This document shows, in pieces, positions 59,789-64,000 of a DNA stretch of 64,000 nucleotides. The stretch's first letter is position 1, and every line of letters starts with the position of its first letter. The translations under genes were made by a program, and so were the position numbers. The notes under the pieces are model-generated. The model saw nothing but the letters and a program-made list of their open reading frames with translations. It was not told the DNA's origin and ran no database searches. Source of the DNA: Pseudomonadaceae bacterium SI-3 (lineage in GTDB: Bacteria > Pseudomonadota > Gammaproteobacteria > Pseudomonadales > Pseudomonadaceae); the NCBI GenBank assembly GCA_004010935.1, contig CP026511.1:2976001-3040000 (forward strand), read 5' to 3'.

Positions 59789-60655
59789 ATGGACCTCGCC
59801 AGCCTTAACGCTTTTATAGCGATCGCCGAGATGGGCAGCTTCTCCCTCGCCGCTGAGCGTCTGCATCTGACTCAGCCGGCCGTGAGCAAGCGCCTGGCTT
59901 CGCTGGAATCACAGCTGAGCGTGCGACTTTTTGATCGGCTTGGCCGGGAAATCGGGCTGACTGAAGCTGGCCGCGCGCTGCTACCTCGCGCTTATCAGAT
60001 CCTCAACGTGCTGGACGATACCCGTCGTGCACTGACCAACCTCAACGGCGACGTCAGCGGACAACTGAGCCTGGCCACCAGTCACCACATCGGGCTGCAT
60101 CGTCTACCACCGTTGCTGAGAGCCTTCACGCGTGCCTATCCGAAGGTGAATCTGGATATTCGTTTCCTTGATTCGGAGGTCGCTTACGATGAAGTTCTGC
60201 ACGGTCGAGCCGAACTGGCCGTAATCACGCTGGCGCCGCAGACTGCATCGCCGATTCGCGCGGTCAAGGTCTGGGATGACCCACTGGACTTCGTCGTCGC
60301 TCCCGAACATCCGCTAGCCCAGAAGCCTGACATAACGCTGGCCGACGTCGCCGGCTTTCCCGCGGTATTTCCAGGCGGCAACACGTTCACCCATCACATC
60401 GCCCACCGGCTTTTCGAACGTGAGAGGCTGACGCCTAATATCACGATGAGCACCAATTACATGGAGACCATCAAGATGATGGTTTCGATTGGGATCGCCT
60501 GGAGTGTGTTGCCCCGCACCATGCTTGATGATCAGGTAGTACGATTGCCCCTCTCGGGCATTCAACTGGCGAGGGAGCTCGGCTACATCACCCATACCGA
60601 GCGCACCCTGTCGAACGCGGCAAAGGCCTTCATGTCACTGCTGGAGGCCGACTAA
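59789..60655 (+). CDS. LysR-family transcriptional regulator next to leuC
   Basis: A 288-residue regulator. The N-terminal winged helix-turn-helix reads MGSFSLAAERLHLTQPAVSKRLASLE; the rest is the two-lobed effector domain. It is divergent from leuC over a 175-bp AT-rich spacer that must hold both promoters and likely its binding sites. By the usual rule for divergent LysR genes it probably controls leuCDB; the effector is not evident. Confidence 0.9.
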   Translation: MDLASLNAFIAIAEMGSFSLAAERLHLTQPAVSKRLASLESQLSVRLFDRLGREIGLTEAGRALLPRAYQILNVLDDTRRALTNLNGDVSGQLSLATSHHIGLHRLPPLLRAFTRAYPKVNLDIRFLDSEVAYDEVLHGRAELAVITLAPQTASPIRAVKVWDDPLDFVVAPEHPLAQKPDITLADVAGFPAVFPGGNTFTHHIAHRLFERERLTPNITMSTNYMETIKMMVSIGIAWSVLPRTMLDDQVVRLPLSGIQLARELGYITHTERTLSNAAKAFMSLLEAD

Positions 60656-60776
60656 GCGCACTTGCACTTTGCCACTAGCTACGGATAAGTTCGCGGGACA
60701 ACAACAAGATCCAAGAGAGCCATGAGCATCGCCTACCGTCGAAACATCACGCAGACCCAGCTCTTCGAGGCCGCTC

Positions 60777-63668
60777 ATGTTGCCGCCTGATGCCACGTCC
60801 GATGCCTCCCCAGGTGCACCACAACCATGGCAGGACGTTGCGCGCCTACTATCGATGCTTGACGGTGCAGGGCTCGGCCTGTGGTCCTGGGATGTTCAAC
60901 GCGACGCCATGCATTGGTCCCTCGGCACGGGAAAGCTGTTCGGCCTGAGCGCGCCGCTCGTAGAGCTTTCTCCAGATCGGTATCTCGAGCTCGTCGTACC
61001 GGAAGACCGACAGCATATCGAGACTGCAGTATGTTCGATGCTCACTGGCGCCGAATCACGGTTCAGCTTCCGCCATCGCGTCTGCTGGCCAGACGCTAGT
61101 GTGCGGTGGCTTGAAATCGATGGGCAACGACAGGTCAATGAGAATGGGGAGACGACGCTGGTGGGCGTCATCCGCGACATCACCGACCGTCACATTCAGG
61201 CGCAGGCGCTGGAAGACAGCCAAGAACGCCTTGAGCTGGCACTCGCCTCCGCAGAGCTGGGCAACTGGGAATGGCACATTCCAAGCGACCGGCTCTATGC
61301 CTCGTCCAGGGCCTCCGAGCTGCAAGGTCTGGTAGAAGGCCCATTCGATGGATCGTTTCGTGAGTTTTTCCGCAGCGTCGCTGCGAACGACCGCAAGACC
61401 ATGCGGGCGGCATACAGCGACCTCCTCGCCGGGCGTCGACAAACCTATCAGGCCACGTACCAGGCCAACCATCCAGACGGCACGATTCGGCACCTCGAAA
61501 GCACCGCCAAGCTCTACCGAGACGAGCATGGCGCGCCCTTGCGCATGGCCGGAATTATCATCGACGCCACCGAACGGGTACTACGTGCGCAGCACCTGGC
61601 GGCGTCGGAAGCGAAATTCTCAGCCTTGTTTCAAGGCAGTCCAGACCCGATCTCCCTGTCCCGCATCCGCGACGGAGTTTTCATGGAGATCAACCCGAGC
61701 TTTAGCGTTGTGTTCGGCTGGGAGAGCACCGATATCGTCGGGCGATCTGCTCCGGAAATCGGCATCTGGCAGGACGAACGGCAGCGAAAATCACTGTTCG
61801 AGCAACTGATGCGAGATCAGCGGCTGGAGAACGCCGAGGCACAGTTCCGCACCAGGACAGGACAGATCGTCACTTGCGTGGTTTCCAGCCGGTTCATCCG
61901 CGTCGACCGCCGCCTGTGCATCGTCACCACTTTTCGTGACATTACCAAACGACAACAGGCCGAGGCGGCGCTGAAGGCCAGCGAGGTTAAATTCGCCAAG
62001 GCTTTTCATTCGAGCCCCGACGCCATCATCATCAGCGAGCGCGGCACGGGACGATTCATCGAGGTTAACGAAGGCTTCCAACGCCTCTCAGGCTACAGTC
62101 CCGAAGAAGCCATCGGCAGAACCTCTTATGAATTGGGCGTCTGGCCCAGCACGCAGCGCCAGGAGATTCTCGAACGGCTCGAACGTGACGGCCGGGTGAC
62201 GAACTGGGAGATGGTCGGCCAGGATCGTCACGGTCGTTTAAAGCACATTGAAGTGTCGGTAGAACCCATCGTGCTGAACAACACAGATTGTCTGCTGTTA
62301 TCCGCACGGGACATCAGCCAACTCAAGGCCGCCCACGCGCAAATTCACCACCTGGCCTATCACGACCCGTTGACGAACCTGCCTAACCGAACGCTGTTAA
62401 TGGATCGCCTGACTCAGCAGACGGCGTTGCATAAACGCCACAAGCTGCGTGGCGCCCTACTGTTTCTCGACCTCGATCATTTCAAACACATCAACGACTC
62501 GCTTGGACATCCGGTCGGTGACGCGGTATTGAAAATGATCACTGCCCGCCTCGAGGCCAGCATCCGACAGGAGGACACCGTAGCCCGCTTGGGTGGCGAT
62601 GAATTCGTTGTGCTACTCACCGGTTTGACGGGCAAGCGCTCGGAGGTGACCCGCCATGTCCGTCAGGTCGCCGAAAAACTTCGCACCCTCCTCGCCGAGC
62701 CTATGGTGTTCGAAGGCAACAGGCTGCAGGTAACGCCCAGTATCGGTATCGCCTTGATGCCTGATCACGGCGAGACGCCTGCCGATCTGCTGAAGCGCGC
62801 CGACATTGCGCTATATCGGGCAAAGGACGCCGGACGCAATGCGATTCAGCTGTTCCGCACCACAATGCAACAAGCAGCCAGTGCACGCCTCCAGCTTGAG
62901 AGCGAACTGCGTCTTGCCCTACAGCGCAACGAATTCGAGTTGTACCTTCAACCACAGGTCGATGCGCGCTCCGCCAGGGTGATCGGCGCCGAGGTCCTGT
63001 TGCGCTGGCATCACCCGGTGGATGGCGTGCGTTCCCCTGCCCAGTTCATCGACGTGCTCGAAGAAAGCGGCCTGATTGTCGAAGTGGGCAATTGGGTCAT
63101 CAGGGAGGCCTGTCACATCGCCGCATCGCTGTTGGCCAACGGCGTCGTTGATTCGGACAGCTTCAGCCTCTGCGTCAACATCAGTCCACGGCAGTTCCGC
63201 CAGAGTGATTTCGTCGAACGGGTTCTCGAAGCGCTCAAAGCCGTCAGCCTTCCGCACACAATGATCAAACTGGAAATCACCGAAGGCATCGTTATCCAGA
63301 ACCTGGACGACACCATCGCCAAGATGCGCCGCCTCTGCCGACAGGGCGTGAGCTTCGCCATGGACGATTTCGGCACTGGTTACTCTTCCCTCACCTACCT
63401 GAAGCGGCTACCAGTCGATGTCCTTAAGATCGATCAGTCCTTCGTTCGCGATGCACTGGATGATCCAAACGACGCCGAGATCATTCGCGCCATTGTCGCA
63501 ATGGCGCGAAGTCTAAGGCTGGAAGTGATTGCCGAAGGGGTCGAACAACAGGCGCAGCTTGACCTGCTCCAAGCGCAAGGCTGCTACCTGTATCAGGGAT
63601 ATCTCTTCAGCCGCCCTCTTCCGCCGGCAGATTTCGGAGAACTGCTCAAAACTCACTCACTCAGCTGA
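60777..63668 (+). CDS. multi-PAS GGDEF-EAL protein (c-di-GMP turnover)
   Basis: A 963-residue cytoplasmic protein with no membrane helix. Four PAS/PAC-like sensor units span about residues 20-525 (for example DASVRWLEIDGQRQ, DGTIRHLESTAKLYRDE, EINPSFSVVFGWES, EVNEGFQRLSGYS). The GGDEF domain has an intact active site at 606-610, preceded by RQED five residues before it, an allosteric I-site. The EAL domain has EVL in place of EAL (GAEVLLRWHHP) and the other hallmarks DDFGTGYSSL, KIDQSF and EGVE. Both synthesis and breakdown of c-di-GMP are possible. The ATG at 60777 has GAGG upstream. Confidence 0.93.
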   Translation: MLPPDATSDASPGAPQPWQDVARLLSMLDGAGLGLWSWDVQRDAMHWSLGTGKLFGLSAPLVELSPDRYLELVVPEDRQHIETAVCSMLTGAESRFSFRHRVCWPDASVRWLEIDGQRQVNENGETTLVGVIRDITDRHIQAQALEDSQERLELALASAELGNWEWHIPSDRLYASSRASELQGLVEGPFDGSFREFFRSVAANDRKTMRAAYSDLLAGRRQTYQATYQANHPDGTIRHLESTAKLYRDEHGAPLRMAGIIIDATERVLRAQHLAASEAKFSALFQGSPDPISLSRIRDGVFMEINPSFSVVFGWESTDIVGRSAPEIGIWQDERQRKSLFEQLMRDQRLENAEAQFRTRTGQIVTCVVSSRFIRVDRRLCIVTTFRDITKRQQAEAALKASEVKFAKAFHSSPDAIIISERGTGRFIEVNEGFQRLSGYSPEEAIGRTSYELGVWPSTQRQEILERLERDGRVTNWEMVGQDRHGRLKHIEVSVEPIVLNNTDCLLLSARDISQLKAAHAQIHHLAYHDPLTNLPNRTLLMDRLTQQTALHKRHKLRGALLFLDLDHFKHINDSLGHPVGDAVLKMITARLEASIRQEDTVARLGGDEFVVLLTGLTGKRSEVTRHVRQVAEKLRTLLAEPMVFEGNRLQVTPSIGIALMPDHGETPADLLKRADIALYRAKDAGRNAIQLFRTTMQQAASARLQLESELRLALQRNEFELYLQPQVDARSARVIGAEVLLRWHHPVDGVRSPAQFIDVLEESGLIVEVGNWVIREACHIAASLLANGVVDSDSFSLCVNISPRQFRQSDFVERVLEALKAVSLPHTMIKLEITEGIVIQNLDDTIAKMRRLCRQGVSFAMDDFGTGYSSLTYLKRLPVDVLKIDQSFVRDALDDPNDAEIIRAIVAMARSLRLEVIAEGVEQQAQLDLLQAQGCYLYQGYLFSRPLPPADFGELLKTHSLS

Positions 63669-63687
63669 AAGGCGTTTCCAGAAAACG

Positions 63688-63722
63688 AAAACCCCGCCGT
63701 GCGAACTGCGCAGGCGGGGTTA
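63688..63722. terminator. bidirectional terminator between the GGDEF-EAL and Hsp20 genes
   Basis: AACCCCGCC pairs with GGCGGGGTT around a 14-base loop, flanked by A-rich and T-containing ends, in a convergent gene pair. Confidence 0.75.
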
Positions 63723-63750
63723 CTGTTCAAGCTACGTGCTGGCGGCTCGC

Positions 63751-64000
63751 TCAGCCCTCCAACGCCAAACGCTCACCGTTAATTGGGATGCGCTTGGGTT
63801 TGGCCTCCTCTGGCACGACACGCTCGAGCTCGATGCTGAGAAGCCCATTTCTTAACTCTGCGCCCTTCACTTCAATATGGTCGGCGAGGCGGAACGAGAG
63901 CTTGAAAGCACGCTGGGCGATACCCTGGTGCAGGTAGGTAACGTTTTCGCCACTGTTCTCACGCTTGCCACCGCTCACAGTCAGCACGCCTCGCTCGACC
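63751..64000 (-). CDS. Hsp20 small heat-shock protein (5' end outside window)
   Basis: The last 82 residues of an alpha-crystallin-domain chaperone of the IbpA type. Recognisable parts are RGVLTVSGGK, YLHQGIAQRAFKLSFRLADHIEVKGAEL and the C-terminal RIPING, which contains the I-x-I anchor used for oligomer assembly. It binds unfolding proteins in the cytoplasm. The gene reads leftwards and starts beyond 64000, so the promoter and any RNA thermometer are not visible. Confidence 0.9.
   Translation of the reverse strand, partial: VERGVLTVSGGKRENSGENVTYLHQGIAQRAFKLSFRLADHIEVKGAELRNGLLSIELERVVPEEAKPKRIPINGERLALEG

Noticed and set aside
60722-60784. 20-codon frame (MSIAYRRNITQTQ...) before the GGDEF-EAL gene
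   Set aside because: It overlaps the main start and could be a leader peptide, but nothing beyond an ATG and a weak purine stretch supports it.

Overview
The window reads as a chromosomal segment from a Pseudomonas-group gammaproteobacterium, most like the Stutzerimonas (P. stutzeri) lineage. DNA is GC-rich, spacers carry GTAGGGTGGGCT-type palindromic repeats, and two blocks match gene orders I recall from P. aeruginosa: the nitrate-assimilation block (narK / kinase / nirBD / nas / cobA) and the xcpPQ-metZ-purF-cvpA-dedD-folC-accD-trpF-truA-fimV-asd-leuBDC block. I see no prophage, IS element or CRISPR array. The species call is inference.

1-2.5 kb: the tail of a coiled-coil protein, a membrane-anchored NIT-like protein, a hotdog thioesterase and a PfkB-type sugar kinase. 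2.6-13.4 kb: nitrate assimilation, with a nitrate/nitrite MFS transporter, a PP2C-Ser/Thr kinase hybrid, siroheme nitrite reductase NirBD, molybdenum nitrate reductase and the siroheme methyltransferase. The transporter and nirB each have a sigma-54 promoter, then a leader with two A1/G4 hexaloop hairpins, the second overlapping an intrinsic terminator. This is the layout of NasT/NasR (ANTAR) antitermination. The regulator genes themselves are not in the window.

13.6-30.8 kb: an RND exporter with a YCF48-like partner, pepN, a compact nadK-phosphoesterase-rhomboid-YeaC-DUF2797 operon, DUF1853, a chromate transporter, a cNMP-binding/rhodanese hybrid, a D-cysteine desulfhydrase/ACC deaminase homologue, a coiled-coil protein and an NTF2-fold protein. 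30.8-40.4 kb: fadH with a divergent nitrilase-like gene and AraC regulator, a 28-residue protein gene, the CIO-type quinol oxidase cioAB with a DUF2474 protein, a chemoreceptor and tRNA-Asp.

40.7-60.7 kb: gspC-gspD, in which the secretin carries an extra C-terminal SPOR domain close to that of DedD encoded nearby. Then come metZ, purF-cvpA, dedD-folC-accD, trpF, truA-fimV, asd and leuCDB with its LysR neighbour. Between asd and fimV lies the decayed 3' end of a second asd-like (usg-1) gene. 60.8-64 kb: a PAS-GGDEF-EAL protein and the 3' part of an Hsp20 gene.

The points most worth a second look are the secretin-SPOR fusion, the paired sigma-54/ANTAR leaders, the usg-1 remnant, the repeat element that supplies the nirD stop codon, and the unusual kinase-phosphatase gene within the nitrate cluster.
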